64,000 nt of DNA, from positions 5,615,180 to 5,679,179 of the forward strand of contig JAEMBT020000009.1 in assembly GCA_018873245.2 (NCBI GenBank), written 5' to 3'. The stretch is from Archegozetes longisetosus (Eukaryota; Arthropoda; Arachnida; Sarcoptiformes; Trhypochthoniidae). Positions 11,745 to 25,275 of this stretch are shown piece by piece; the first letter of the stretch is position 1; the number at the start of each line of letters is the position of its first letter. Made by a program: the position numbers and the translations under genes. The notes beneath the pieces are model-generated. The model worked only from the letters and a program-made list of their open reading frames with translations, was not told the DNA's origin and searched no databases.

Positions 11745-11864
11745 GTGATATCCAAGTGTAATTTACAAAATTTGAATACGAAGGTTAGGAAAATAGGAAA
11801 CTTTCAAATGAGAATCAATATCTTTCATTTTATTTATCTGTTATCCGATACAATGTCAAAGCAC

Positions 11865-13075
11865 TCATACTGAGCATTCTTTAGATTTAGTCCCTGTAAA
11901 TTAAAATAATCCCAATTATAATAATCCTTAACAATAGGCTTCAATATCAAGTATACAGCATAAGAATTACAAACTTCAACAACTGGCTCTCAGCCTCGAT
12001 CTGAATATCTGCCGTGCGCTTGCCATTGATTCATCCATAACTCCTTTATGTGGAAGTTTAATTTATTAGTCTTTTCTCCCATCAAAAGCTCTATGCCTTG
12101 GTCTAGAGAATTTGATGAATACTGAACCAGAAAACTTCAGTCTAGCTTGAATGATGTCGTGAGCTATTGAAACAAAATCACATTAAAAGCATTGCTTCGT
12201 TCCTTTGAATACACTAAGGTTTCAGGAATTGATGCATATCTTTGAGTAAATATTTTCCATATTACTTATTTAGGTGAGGGGTTTAGATAAATATAGGAAA
12301 TCCTGATCACGAATTTTATGAAATTTTAGGGGAAATGTTTGGTTTTAGAGCTAATCAAGAAATGAATCTATATTGCACGAGACAAGTAAAACAATTTTTT
12401 ATGTGATACAACTTTTGAGAAATAAAAAACAAAAATACAAGCATCTAATCCAGATCTTGCAGGTGTTTTTCAAATAATCGAATATAAACGTACAGCTAAT
12501 TTAAAGCCAGAGATTTATCAACATGTGATGTAGAGACAGCGCAACACTGTAAAGACTGGACATGATAAAAATATAATTATAAAGCTAATTCAAAACCCAT
12601 GACAAAATTTTGAGTAGGTTTCTAGGATTTAGCATCGAGATGGCCCTAGATTTTTGATAATTTCACTAAAATCATAAGATTTGGTAAAACTGGTAAATAT
12701 TTGAGCTATAATTTACAAACCATTGCCGTTGTTGCACGTAATTTACAACATAAGGCCAGTTCTACACTGAAACAGATTTTTATCTAACGTGGATTTCATT
12801 ATCAAAATACTATCGGGGTTCATGTTGGCGCTCGAACTTGACTCCAAGCTATTCTTTAGCTCGATTAATCATAGAATAGTTGGAGTTTCCGAACGGAACC
12901 AATCCGAAAGCAGTTATTGAATGCAACTTAATATAAGCTGGACTCAGTAGATTTAATACGAAAGCTTCGCTGTAAGAACATAACTACTTAATACAGACTT
13001 TAATCACTACTGGGAAAGCATTTTCTGCAGAAGCACAGATTACTCAGATGCCTAATAGCAGAATAAAATAATTTT
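11865..13075 (-). pseudogene. GILT pseudogene A
   Basis: All four exons of the neighbouring GILT gene can be traced in order on the same strand. Exon 1 (about 13075-12785) reads a decayed signal peptide, then FPVVIKVCIK-stop-LCSYS, FGLVPFGNSNYS and FERQHEP. Exon 2 (around 12550-12460) starts CCAVSTSHVDKSLALN. Exon 3 (about 12165-11960) preserves QGIELLMGEKTNKLN, but the PHTSVPW region is scrambled. Exon 4 (11894-11865) keeps TK-SKEC with one base lost. Stops occur in exon 1, and the CQHG cysteine has become Arg. The active-site motif is CSYS, again without a second cysteine. Confidence 0.8.
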
Positions 13076-13419
13076 TACCTCAAATAAGTTTCATTGAAAG
13101 AGGAAATAACTTACTACTCCTGCTGCAAATTCTTATATATAATAGCGTTTCTGATGGAAAGCTTTCACGCGAAAAGCAATCTATTATAAAGACGTAATCC
13201 TTTTGGGAAAAACTCACGAAATTCACTTCATAACATACTTATCAAAAGAAAAGTAAACTTTTGAGCTTTTATTTTATTTATCATTTTTGTGATTTTGTAT
13301 TACATTCATACAAAAGTTATTTCATATCCATTAATAAATTGAAAGATGATAAGTTTTAGAAAAAAGATGTTTAAATAAAAACTTCTTCCTTCTTATGAAA
13401 ATATGCTTTCATTTGAAAA

Positions 13420-15060
13420 ACCATGCAAAGAGATATCTAAAGCCTTGTTTGCCTCATAAAGCTTACAAATAAGAACTTTAATGTCTTTCATAGCATTCTT
13501 TTTCTAAGACTTATCATGCTTACTGTTGTATGTAATCCACAGGGCATAAAGATACTGAGGATTCAAGTTTCTGGTGTGATCATCCATTCTAACTGAATAT
13601 TACTTCATGTATTAATGGTTTAGTAACTTGTTACTTTTCAAATCTATTTCTATAGCGTGTCCGGTAAGTAATTGGATTGACTTTAATGCTAACGCGCACT
13701 GTAAGTGCTGGGTTCTTACTGCTATGAATGTGTTCGATTCGTAGAATATTCGTTCTATTTTGATATTCTATAAATTTATTTATTGAAAATTACTTACCAG
13801 ACATCCTTTAATTTATTGCAATACTGGATATTATGTAATAAAAATCATTTGTAACTTAAGAAACTTTGAAAATAATTATCCTCTTTAGTTTATGGTTAGG
13901 TCTCTATTGTTATAAATTGCGTTCAAGAATAATAACTTATTTTTATTCCAGGCCAGGTTTTTCTCAGTGAAACCAAATCTTTGCTTGATTTAAATGTGAA
14001 CGTAATTTACAACAATACAGGCCCAGCTACGGACTGGAGTATAATCTCATTAACTAATTTTGCTTCATATTTTCGGTTTATAGGTTAATACGTGATTTTA
14101 GGTTTGTATCTATAAGTGTGTCTAAACATGCATTGAATAAAACTTATGCTTTTATTCGTGGGCAATAGTTCTTGTGCGCAAGACTTAAAAGACAAAAGAC
14201 AATTGATAAGCTGACAACTAATTAGCGAAAGTGCTAGCAAAGCAAATTTCTGCTGAATATCAAATACAAAGAGTTGTCAGTATGCTTAAGATAACATTTC
14301 TTCCATAATACTCTTCATGCAAACTAATTAAAAGGAAATTAAAATTTATTGTGCCATAGTATTACGCACAGCTTGTTTACTTCAAATATGCTTAAATCTG
14401 GAACTATGAATGATACGGCAGATCAAAATTATCGGAATTGAGAAATTACAAAAATTGATTTTTTGTTTACAGTTTAGTAGTTTAAAACTCTGGTCACAAC
14501 TCTTATCAATTAAATCCTTAACAACATTTTTTAGGCACATTTGTTGTTTAAAGTGTTAATATTATTACTGCAATGCTTAAACATTGGTTTAGAGTCATTT
14601 TAACCTTTTTTAAATTTTCTTATCAATAAAATGTGAATAGAGTAAAGCATATTTTATAACCTGATATTGGCATAACTGATATCACGACTTTCCCCTCAAA
14701 TACGCATCATTTCCGGACTCTTCTAAACATATTTCAAGTAAACAAGATGTAGACATACTAATTATGTGCAACTAATTATATGAGACCTTTTCAGATACCA
14801 TAATAGTATTTTCAATACATTTTTGTAATCTCTACTGATATTCAAACTCAACCTCAAGAGAATCAACGGTTTTATCATTTACTTTAACATAAGAATTACC
14901 CAATGAATTGATGTTGAGCGACGTAATTGATGACAACCTAAATCAAGTTGGTATTATTTGATTAAAGATAAGGCTTCTGCTAAACAGACACATGGATTCA
15001 TAATAGACTCCGACTTTGACTTTATTATCTAATTCGTCGTTCAAAACTAATACTGAACTA
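13420..15060 (-). pseudogene. GILT pseudogene B
   Basis: A third tandem GILT copy on the minus strand. Exon 1 (about 15060-14790) reads KVKVGVYYESMCLFSR, then IIPT-stop (PTW expected), SLNINSLGNSYVKVND, and EYQ-stop where CQHG is expected. Exon 2 (about 14195-14105) reads CAQELLPTNKSISFIQCMF. Exon 3 starts after an AG at 13699-13700 with CALALKSIQLLTGHAIEIDL and continues, through stops, to PQYLYALWITYNSKHDKS and KVLICKLYEANKAL. The active-site motif is CLFS. Several substitutions to stop codons show that it is no longer functional. The terminal exon was not located. Confidence 0.8.
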
Positions 15061-16627
15061 AAATTTAATAAAATTGTCACTCTATAGTTTTATATGAAGC
15101 TGACATTTTTGAAGTTCAATATAAAGTGTTTTCATATTTTCAATATGCTGTTAAGTAAAAGTAAATTAATTTTTCTCTCATAAAAATGACTTTTGTCTTC
15201 AATATTAAAAGTTTATGACGAGTTTTTCGTTGAATAAAATTTCAAAAAGACAAGAATTTGATGATAAATTGAAACTTATTTCTTTATTTTTCTGTAAAAA
15301 GAGATCTTTTAGAAGAAAAGAAAGTATTTTAGACATGAATTAGACTATCAATTGACTGATTTGTTTCAAGGGAAAATCGAAAAATTTGTGATCTTAGTAA
15401 ACATGTTAGAATAGGAACTATATGTCATAATGATAATAAAGTTATATTTGAAAGCTTACTGATAGCTATCCAAGAACTGTAATATTTCAGTCAAGTCTGG
15501 TATGAAGCAATAATGCTTGAGTGTAATCCATCAGTTTTATGCCACACTTGTCAGGTATTTCTGAATATAGTCACATAACAAGTATTTGTTTCCGTGCTAC
15601 CATTAAAAAGAATTCAGATCTTATTTCGAAAAGCACTAGTACAGCATCTCAAACATTTCATACACAAAAATATTATTGCTTTTGTATGTTTATTAGAGTA
15701 AGTAAGATTTGTCATGTTTTCTGAGAGAATATACTTTTGATGGATCGTGTAATCAATGCTTCAAATGTCAAGGTCATTTGATTTAAGTAGAAACGTATTT
15801 AGTCTTTAACACAAAATTTAAGTCCGTTAAAATGGTAAAAGCAAAAAGAAAACAAAATCAACATTTTAGTTGATTAATCAGATAAAACTATTGAAAAGCA
15901 GAGTAAATATATTAGGATTAACAGGGAAACAAAGCTTCAATCAGTTGATGACGAGAAAAAAGAAATTGCTTTACTTTTCCGATTACGAAAACTCATACCT
16001 TGGGATTCAAACTAAGGATCAAGTCGAGACGGTTTGCATTGACCAGACTAGAACTGAGTTAGATTTGAGCGTAAAATATCTAAAAATTGTTTATTCGATT
16101 AGCATTTAGACAATAAGGCGATTAAATTAGAAGTAATGAAAGATTTTAGTCATCACTTTTTTCTTACATAGATAGGTTCGTACTTTGTGTCAGTACTGGT
16201 AGGTTAGGTCATAGGAGAGTAAAATAAACTTATTCACTTGTATATCGCTTTCATAATTTGATAGCTTAAGTATTGACACTAAATAAAAATGGAATACATT
16301 CATACAACCTCGAATCAATTTTAAAAAACATGCATTTTATTTCAAATATCTTATTCATAGATATTTTGATTTGAAGTTGAGGTAATTATGAAAAATGCAG
16401 CTGTTATCTGAGTTAAGTCTTTCGCAATATGAAGCATATTAGCCTGTTAATTCTTTGTTATTCTATGCTAAAGCTCGAATTAATTGAAGATTTTACCCAA
16501 TCATTAATTTTTTTATACAATAATAGCTTAGTCTCTATTCCCCCATTATTCATTTAAAAGCTTAAACGATACAAAATAATGAGATTTAAATTAATGTCTG
16601 ATTACAACATACTTTTATAAGACGTAT

Positions 16628-16631
<4 letters not shown>
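15061..16631. other. AT-rich stretch without a recognised gene
   Basis: Small open frames at 15539-15724 and 15870-16109 (plus) show no domain, signal peptide or splice context that would support them. Confidence 0.35.
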
Positions 16632-16696
<65 letters not shown>

Positions 16697-16718
16697 CTTT
16701 CCTTTCTTCTTTCTCTCT
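16632..16718. repeat. (CT)n / (CTTT)n microsatellite
   Basis: About 21 CT units (16632-16674) run into CTTT units, and then an imperfect pyrimidine-only tract to 16718. A pure polypyrimidine strand of this length can form triplex DNA. Confidence 0.95.
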
Positions 16719-17397
16719 ACCTTTACCGCTATAGTGTACTTCCAGCATCTAAAATTCATTATTTCAGTAATCGGCGTCTTTCTAATAAAAATCTGCTAGT
16801 ACAGTATGCGTCATTCAAATCCGCAAAAAAAATTTTAATTTTTATCAATTAATTAGGAACCATACAGAGTTAATGCATTCGGTAATTATACTTATTTATA
16901 AAAGACATATGAAGTAATTTGTTTTGATGATTATTGTATGATTTAATAGAGTTTGTTATAAATCAAAAGTTCTAAGTATTTTTTTAAATTAAGGACATGA
17001 ATGACGTATCTGTAGTTGTACTAATAGAAGTCGGCTAAAGTTATATCCTCTCTATTTTGTTGGCCGTCTCTTACGCTATAATTTGCATTATTAATCTTGA
17101 AATAGAAGTTTCGGATTCTTTAGTCGCTTTTATGATTAAGCAAAGTTAATTTCGAAACTTGGACTAAGTCAACAAAAGGCTTGGTTGGACAGAAAATAAA
17201 TAAGGAAATATTGACTTATTTTTTGACATTTACGTATAGGTTCAATTTTATTATAGAATGATATTCAGACTTTATTATGTATTTGGTAATAGTGAAAGCT
17301 TTCAAAAAATAGACATAGGTGTTGCGATCCGAATAATTGCTATTGCCAGAACTTTCAGATTTCTAATGCTAACGAAACAGAATTTCTATTATACAGT

Positions 17398-17778
17398 TAG
17401 TGATCGTCAAGGATCAGAATTTAACGGACAATAAGTGGTCAAAAACAGCGAGAAAAATCTAAATTAATATCTAAAACAAGTAGAAAATAGACTAAGTTAT
17501 AAATTGATTAATCATCATTCCCAAGAGGACACATTTTCTCGTATCATAAGTGATTTTCGTGAAAGATTAGTGAAAATCTATCAAAAAATGAGTAAAGCGA
17601 ATAAACTGGGGAAAACGGAGATTTGAATTAAAGAATTGAAAAAATGAATGAAAATAGAGTATGAGAATTAATTTATTTATAACAAACTATTTTTCACTCG
17701 TTTTAGATTCTTTTTTAGAATTTTCTTGCCGTTTTAAATCACTTTTCATCCGTTAAATTTCGATCCTTGATGATCGTA
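17398..17778. mobile_element. TA-flanked inverted-repeat element
   Basis: The left end TAGTGATCGTCAAGGATC mirrors the right end GATCCTTGATGATCGTA. Similarity of the arms continues inward for about 100 bp (TTTAACGGA, AAAATCTAAA, TAGAAAATAG and their inverses). A TA at each end fits Tc1/mariner-type insertion. No coding sequence. Confidence 0.65.
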
Positions 17779-17879
17779 AAAATATTCCAATACTTTTAAA
17801 TAAAGCGCATTACAAGTTATGTGCGTGTCGTAAACGAAGGAGAGATTTGTTTATCTCTAAAATAGGATTAAACAGCTTT

Positions 17880-18260
17880 ATCTATATTTAGGTTTATTTT
17901 ATCATTACTAGCAATGAGAGGATTTTCTTCTAGTCTCACACGCTTTCCCTATGGACAAGGTTTTCAATTCCCTATAATCAATAGCACATTATCTATATCA
18001 GCAGCCTAGCCAGCTTTTACGATTCGTCAGTTCATTCAGCTACGGATCTTCCTGACGAACTATCAGTTGTTGACCCGATTTTAGACTTAGATTCTTGGTG
18101 TTGATGATGATACGGTCGTGATGGGAAGTGCTCCAATAGCTAGGTTAAGTCCTGAAAGATTGCGATAATCAGGCAGATGAATGAGGCACAGCTGTTAGAC
18201 TCTTGACTAATTATATTACGGGTAATGAATTGTGTCTCATCTTATAACCGAATTTCGATG
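17880..18260. other. less AT-rich, weakly coding-like stretch
   Basis: Around 17999-18107 the plus strand reads a run without stops containing FYDSSVHSATDLPDELSVVD and ILDLDSW before a triple stop. It may be an eroded exon or transposon coding fragment; no family was recognised. Confidence 0.15.
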
Positions 18261-18300
18261 GGTTTACTTTCATATATATATATATATCTTTGTCGTTACA

Positions 18301-18948
18301 TACACTCAGTTCAAAAAATAACTGCCGGGTTTCAAACCTCTATAACTTTTTAATGGATTAACCGATTTTTATGCGGTTTTCATTAAAATAAAGAAAAACT
18401 CCCCCGATTAACGATTAATATGCTAAATTTATGGAAATATTAGAAAAAAAAAGATTTTTAAACAAAATTTATGTTTTTATAAGGGGGTTAGTCAGATTTC
18501 GCCTACCAAGCCAATATGGGTATCAAATTAAAGCTTATGAAGAATAGAATTGAAAGCAAAAAGAATTTTTCAAAAATATGAAGGCTGAGAGAAGATATGA
18601 ATTTTTAAATGTATTTAATTTTTTGACGTCAACCATTAAAAATTCATATCTCTTCTCAGCCTTCATATTTTTGAAAAATTCTACTTGTTCCCGAATTTAC
18701 ACTTCATAAGCTTTCATTTGATACCCATATTGGCTTGGTAGGCGATTAGGCGAAATCTAACTAATCCTCTTGTAAAAACAAAAATTTTGTTTAAAAATCT
18801 TTTTTTGTAAACTTCCATAAATTTAGCATATTAATCATTAATCGGGGGAGATTTTCTTTATTTTAATGAAAACCGCATCAAAATCGGTTGATCCATTAAA
18901 ATGTTACAGAGATTTTAAACCCGGCAGTTAGTTTTTGAACTGAGTGTA
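18301..18948. mobile_element. foldback element with ~300-bp inverted arms
   Basis: The element is a near-complete palindrome. It starts TACACTCAGTTCAAAAA and ends TTTTTGAACTGAGTGTA, and the arms mirror each other inward (CTGCCGGGTTT, TTATGCGGTTTTCATT, CCCCCGATTAA, CTACCAAGCCAATATGGGTA, AAATATGAAGGCTGAGA) to a short loop near 18610-18645. The terminal TA and the ACACTCAGTTC end fit a Tc1/mariner-related non-autonomous element. Transcripts crossing it would fold into a long hairpin. Confidence 0.85.
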
Positions 18949-21380
18949 CATATACAGCTTCGGCCAATGAGATTCACTGTTAGAAATTTGGCTGTACAAA
19001 ATTAATAAATTATATAAATCTTATGAAAAATAATATGTAGTAGCTAGAATAGTTGACAATTATATCATATACAAATTTTTAAGACATAAAAATACTAATT
19101 AAATACAATCAAAAATTTCCATTGAATACAATATACATATTATAAAGCATTTTATAAGAAGATATTTATCATACTTAAGATCAATATTTTAATATAATTC
19201 ATATGGCTTAATTGTCAAGTATTCTAGTTTATGTGACTATATTTTTATCGCATTTAAATTAACCATTGATATTTTATGAACTTTTTCCCAACAGTAGATC
19301 TCATTGTCCAAATTTGTACCTGGTTTATATTCCTATTACTTGATAGGAAATTTTAATTTTAACCCTACAGAATAACGAAAACAGTTATTTGAGAAAAAAG
19401 TATAGTTCCGATACATGTTTTCCAATTTTAAATGAGAAAAACCATTTTCCAAATGATGTACTCATATGTTTTAATAAGTTGAAGAATATATGAGAGACAT
19501 ACTCAAAAATTTATAGCTAGGTTCTTAGAATTCTTTAACTAGAAAAGTACTCCATTGTTGGTATATAAGTTCAGCTTTCAGTGGGAATAGAACTTGGACA
19601 GAATGTCTGATAAGAGAATAATAGTCTGTACTCAAGAGAAATGAAAAATTTTGTTCATCATAAAAGTTGGGCAACAAATCTTTTCACTGTAATAGTTTTT
19701 ATTTTTCTTCCTCAAAACTTTGAAGTGATCCTTCTCATGAAAACTGATTTATAGGAGTATAAGATCTGAATAGAGTATTAGCTACTTACATAGGATTATT
19801 AACACTTCATATTATTCATTAATTCTATATTATTTTATTGTTAATCTTCATAAATACAAAGTCGAAAATAATGAACTTTTTCGTAGTAAATGATTGTCAT
19901 TGAATGGTGTTATCATGTTTATTACCCTAATAACTTATTTACGAAAACTTCAGTAATAGAAGAGTCAGTTGCTTTACGATACTTTGTTACTAAAAATTTC
20001 ACGCGAATTATCTGAAGGTCTTTGTTCTTAAGTTCAAATTCTATATTCTAGTGAAGATAGAATTGAAGAGCTAATTTCATGGATACAACTCAGAATATTC
20101 TTTTGAATAAATAAAGCCTAATGATTGAAGCTTGAAATCTGTTTTTTGAAGGTACAATTATTTTCAAAGCTTTCTTGTTGAGTTGCTCTTCAATTTCAAT
20201 ACAATTTGTATGAAAATAAAGTACTTTAACGATTTCATCATCGATCTTGTCAAATTATACGAATTTTATCACAAGAAATGTTATATTATCACATTTTTAT
20301 CATATCGGATTCATGAAAAAATCTTTCACTGATTATTGACTCGAGAAAATCAACTTTCCGTCTATGTGCAATTTTTTTTCTTGTAATGGGCATACAACAA
20401 AAGAATGTATGAAGTGAAGTTATTTTCTATGATTTTCCCCCTATATCGAAATAAGAATTCAATGAATTATTTTATTAGGTCTCATGACTTTCCTTAATTT
20501 CATCTTAAAATTTTATGGCTTTAACTTGATGTTTTGTTATTCATTCTTATGGTTTGGTATAATTGGTGACCCGCTCTATAATTATTACATGTGAGTTTCA
20601 CCAAGCCACCAAAAGCTCGCTTTCAGCTTCCCTGAGAGTGTTTATTCTCAATAAGGGGTCCGAGCAAAGTACTAATACCTAAGATACCGACAACCAAAAT
20701 ACCTATAGACAATATATCGACAAAGCATAATCACATAACGATCTTCAAAATTATTTTTAATTCTAACCTTGATTTTTCCTCTAGAGGTGCCTTTTTATTC
20801 ATCTATTAAGTTATTGTTTATATTTAAATTAGTATTAATGTTTTATTTGCTCCAAAGAGTAATTAATTATTGGTAAGTCCTCATCTGGTAAAGTGTCCAA
20901 CATTGCACTACATCGGGGTCTAGCTGAATCCCAATTGCGCGCCATTCATGCTCCAAGCTGCTTGAGATATTCATTATTTCTTAATAATCTTTGTGCTACG
21001 TTTAATATTATAACTTGTTGGTATTTTGACGCAGACTCTCCAACTAGAACACACGGAACAAACTCATGTTCAGGTCTCAATCAAAAAACTGTTCTACCCG
21101 TAATTCATTAAACAACTTTTCCATGATTTGAGTTCGCATACTCGACCAGAAATTTCATTTAACGTCTAGATTTTTTGCACAATTTAAGTTTTATGAAAAT
21201 TTGATAAGAGACAAGATTTATATTATTGCCAGTTTGAGACTTTACAAGGTTTAAGTAAGATGAGAGAGTCTCAAAAGTAAATTCAATATTGTCTAATATG
21301 GTGTAAGCTTTGTGTTAGGCAGTTTCCAAAGACATCCACTTTATAGACATTTTACTTGATAGACGTTTCGCTTGTGTAGC
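18949..21380. other. AT-rich stretch without a recognised gene
   Basis: No intact gene. Around 20890-21090 the base composition is less AT-rich, and the minus strand carries short coding-like runs (such as EHEWRAIGIQLDPDVVQCW) that could not be assigned. Confidence 0.3.
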
Positions 21381-21857
21381 ACGTCAATTCAACCCTAAGA
21401 CAATTTAGCCCTTGACTATTCAGCCCCAAGACAATTCAGCCTTAGCTTCATGTTAATCCTAAGTAACAATTGTGATGTATAGCTATAGTCTAATGTATAG
21501 GGTCGCCGTCTTGAAATAGTAAGGTATAGAGTTCGAGCATCTAGAGGAAGTAGATATTTTCAAGGTTATATTAAGCTCAATTCAATTTGATTTAATCAGA
21601 TTAATTAAATACATTAATTAATTAATATATATGTAGAAGAAGTATCGCGATGCTGCTCTCAGTTTGAAAAGAATGTGGCAAAATATGGAGAAAGCCCTAT
21701 CATAAAGTATCTTAGAAGTGTCGCTCACAATCTTTCTTTTAATTCCTTTTTAATTTTTATATTTGAACTTGTTCCTTAGTTTCAAAGCTATTTTACAAAA
21801 TTTTAATATTGAAGTATTTTTTCTTGAGGCTAAATTGTCTGGGGCTGAATTGACATT
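21381..21857. mobile_element. inverted-repeat element with GACAATTTAGCCC ends
   Basis: The left arm CGTCAATTCAACCCTAAGAC, AATTTAGCC mirrors the right arm GGCTAAATTGTCT, GGGGCTGAATTGAC. In the left arm the unit GACAATT(T/C)AGCC recurs in tandem. Target-site duplication was not clear, so the class is open. Confidence 0.5.
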
Positions 21858-22401
21858 GGAACTCTTTATGTATGTGCAGAGGCTGTGGCTGATTTTGATT
21901 TTACCAAAGGTCTTAAAAAATTTTTAGTTTGAGAAATGGCTTCTTGGTTTACAGACTTCTGAAATCCACCACTTGGTATGACTATGCGTACATTCAACAA
22001 AAGCAAAATCATACTTCTTAGGTATCAATAAAAGTGCACACGTCTTAAAAATTGAAGATAATTTATTAATTAAAATCATAAAAATAGTAAACTTCATAAT
22101 TATTTTAGTATGAAATAAGATTAATAAATTACTGATGATAATGAAAATTATTTCAGCTTTATTATCAGTTTTGCCTAAAGTCAATATTGAGAAAAGGCAA
22201 CAAAAAAATCTAGAACAGATTAGTTTGAAAATAAATCTATTTTGAACTCAAATTTTAATATTTTGTTGAAGCAAAGTTATGATAATCAACGAAAATGCTA
22301 AAAATTTTGTGCTATAAGCTCAAACAATTTCCCGAACTTTTTTTCAAAAGCAAGCAAAAGTTACGGACCATGCGAGAAATAGAATCGAGTTTCTTCTTCT
22401 T

Positions 22402-22423
22402 TGTGTGTGTGTGTGTGTGTGTG
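22402..22423. repeat. (GT)n microsatellite
   Basis: An uninterrupted run of about 11 GT units follows a TTC-rich tract. Confidence 0.9.
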
Positions 22424-25275
22424 AGTAGAATAAATTATATTATATTAAATCTGTTTTTCCTCCTAAACGCATTAAGACGTAAAAAATCAAGAATAGTATT
22501 CGAGAGAATAACCAAATATAGAGAATCAAATATTAACAGATTCACGTATTTCTTAATGACAGAAAAATAGGCTATTTTGTTACGTAAACTATAGCTTAGA
22601 AATATTTATCTAAACAATTCATCTAAAAGGCACTCAGAATTATAAATACCTGGGTTTGAGTGAAATTTCTATTTATCAATGCGGTCTGTTATGTCCACAC
22701 TTACAGGAATTGAGCTCCTAAATGGATATTTATTCCTTAAGGACTTCAAACCAATATTACTTATAAAGTAAAAGAATAAAGTTTTGAGAGTGGGGTTTGT
22801 ATGAGATTTAAGAGAAAATAAATTCGCTTTTAGTAACAATTTTTCTAAAATTCCATCTAGAGGAACATAGTGCTTTTTTATGTTTTTATTTTGTATGCTA
22901 CGTTTGAGAATATTTTTCCTCGAGTTATTACGATAAAGTCCTATATTTTCTCGCTTATAATAACAAAATAATTTAATTTTAACTCACTAGTAGATGTTCT
23001 GTAAAAATAAAATGAGAAAAACAGTCTTGAAATATATATATACATTTTTCAACTTATGTTTAAATTATTAAAAATTTAATAACAAAATGCGTAAAGGTTA
23101 AGGCTTTAAGTTAGAGTAAAAACAATTATTATCTTTAGGAATATATTGAAAATTCTTAGAGCTAGGCTTATATATGTTGAACTTTACCTTATGTCTGTAA
23201 AATATATGAAATTTATAAAACTAAATCTTAAATATAAGAAACTCTACAAACATCTCATGAAGCATTCCTTCTGAATGCTCTAAGAGTTCATTGAGAATTC
23301 ACAAAGAATTATTTAGACGAATAATATATTAATTCGACTGAAATATCATTCACCTGTTTAGGATATTTCCTAGACTAAATGAATATTTAATAATATGTTT
23401 CATCGAAATAAAACTTTTCCAACAGTCGTAGATAAATTATTTTATTACTTAGATTTTATTAATAAAAAAGAAAAAGACTTCTATCAGGCCTCAACTTGAA
23501 AGACACGTAAAACTTGTTATGGAGTGTAGGATTCCGTCCTTTAAACACTTTTCAATTTGAAGAACTTTATTAAATACTCGAAAATAGAATCAAATATAGG
23601 GTTCTGATATTGGCTGAAAGTGACTTGAAATTAAAAATCAATATGTCGAAGATGTTTTCATCAAAGATTTAGTTTACCAACTCATTTCCTAAGCTTAAAA
23701 TAAAAAATACGTGATCAAATCTATTTTCCTTCGTAAAATTTACTATTTATTTCATTTTTAAACTAATAGTTTATTGATCAGAAAGTTTGAAGTTTGGGAG
23801 TATTAGAAATATATCCTCCCGGAGACGAATAAAAATGTTTTTATAATAAATGATAAAAAATCTTATAGAACTTCAATAAACTCACGTTAGGCTTTCACTT
23901 ACATTTTTTAGAGTTCTCATCAATTGGATAATACAAAACATATGTCTTGAAGGGAAATTGCATAAATGATTGAAACTTCTTTAGTTCTATTGTTATCCCA
24001 AGTTTTTAAATATCAATGATGAGGTATATTATAGAAAATATTTGAACTTTTGCATTCAGTTATGCAACAGATAGAAATATGATGGAAGATATTTCATATT
24101 TTTAGTACTTTATATAGATATTTGATTTTTAAAGTTTCTAAAAATAAAATCTTCACTTTATTAATGAGCTACTACTTGAATAATCAAGTTTCTATTAATA
24201 AATACTGAAAACAAAGAACTTTCAACTAATTAGGAGAAAGTCTATTTAATATCATAGAAAACAAAAACAAATCTTATTAGCAAAGTCAGCGAATACCTGA
24301 ACATAACAATCATAAGACTAACCATAAGAGTATTTCTATTACATTCTCTTTTTCCATATAGACACAAAAAACTTGATGTTCGATGATATTGAAGACTAAT
24401 TAAAAAGGCGAGTCCTAGCATTTCCATACAGTAGGATCTCTAGATTCATTATTGACCGTAGTTTTCTCCAGACAAGTACTACATGCTCGATCATAACAGC
24501 CCTACTATGAAGACAAATCAGTCTTAATATAAGTCACATTAACTTTATATGAAGCACTCAAAACATATTCACTATTATTAATTATTGATCATTAAACGAA
24601 ATGCTATTTCAGGTGACACAACAACTATAACTATTAAAATGTTTACTTGACTTTTATTTGCGAACTAAATTGTCTTTAGATTAATGTGTGTAGGGATTAG
24701 GTTTCATTTCAGTCACTTTTGTTGATTTAATTAATTAATTAATTATTTTAATTAGTGAATGAAAGAGTTTGTTCAGTTTTCTTGAATCTTATGTTAAAGT
24801 TTGGAGAAATAAATACAAATTTTGTTATTCTTATCTACAGTTGAATAGATTTTTATTCAAAAATGTTTTAAGTAAATTTTGTTTTGAGCCGGATATAACT
24901 TAAGTCAAATCTATTTTGAAAGATTTGTTACCCATTTATAAAATACTTGTAGTTCATATATGTTATAGTAAAAGTAAAAAGGGTATTAAAAAGATATTTA
25001 TTTTTAGAGATAATGCTCTCATATGAATCTCAAATAGTTTTTCAAAATATCTTACAGTTGAATGGATAAATGCATAAATACTATTTATTTCTCTTCGTTT
25101 AACAGTGAATAACTCTTCTGGAAATTTTGACCACCAACACAAATCTTTGGCAAACAAAAATCAAGTTTTATTAGAAATTTGCTTTTAAGCCTTATAATTC
25201 AGTGAAAATACAGAATGTCTTTTTATCTTCTAAACTCATATATTGAGTGCAACTTCCTTTAATATTACGCATCGA
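22424..25275. other. AT-rich stretch without a recognised gene
   Basis: Only short chance frames; no inverted repeat, splice-linked exon pair or RNA gene was recognised. Confidence 0.35.

Noticed and set aside
20565..20585. AATTGGTGACCCGC, resembling a retroelement primer-binding site
   Set aside because: No flanking long terminal repeat and no gag/pol frames nearby.
20893..21111. 72-codon plus-strand frame and coding-like minus-strand runs
   Set aside because: Minus-strand runs are interrupted by stops and change frame; no family recognised. May be an eroded repeat.
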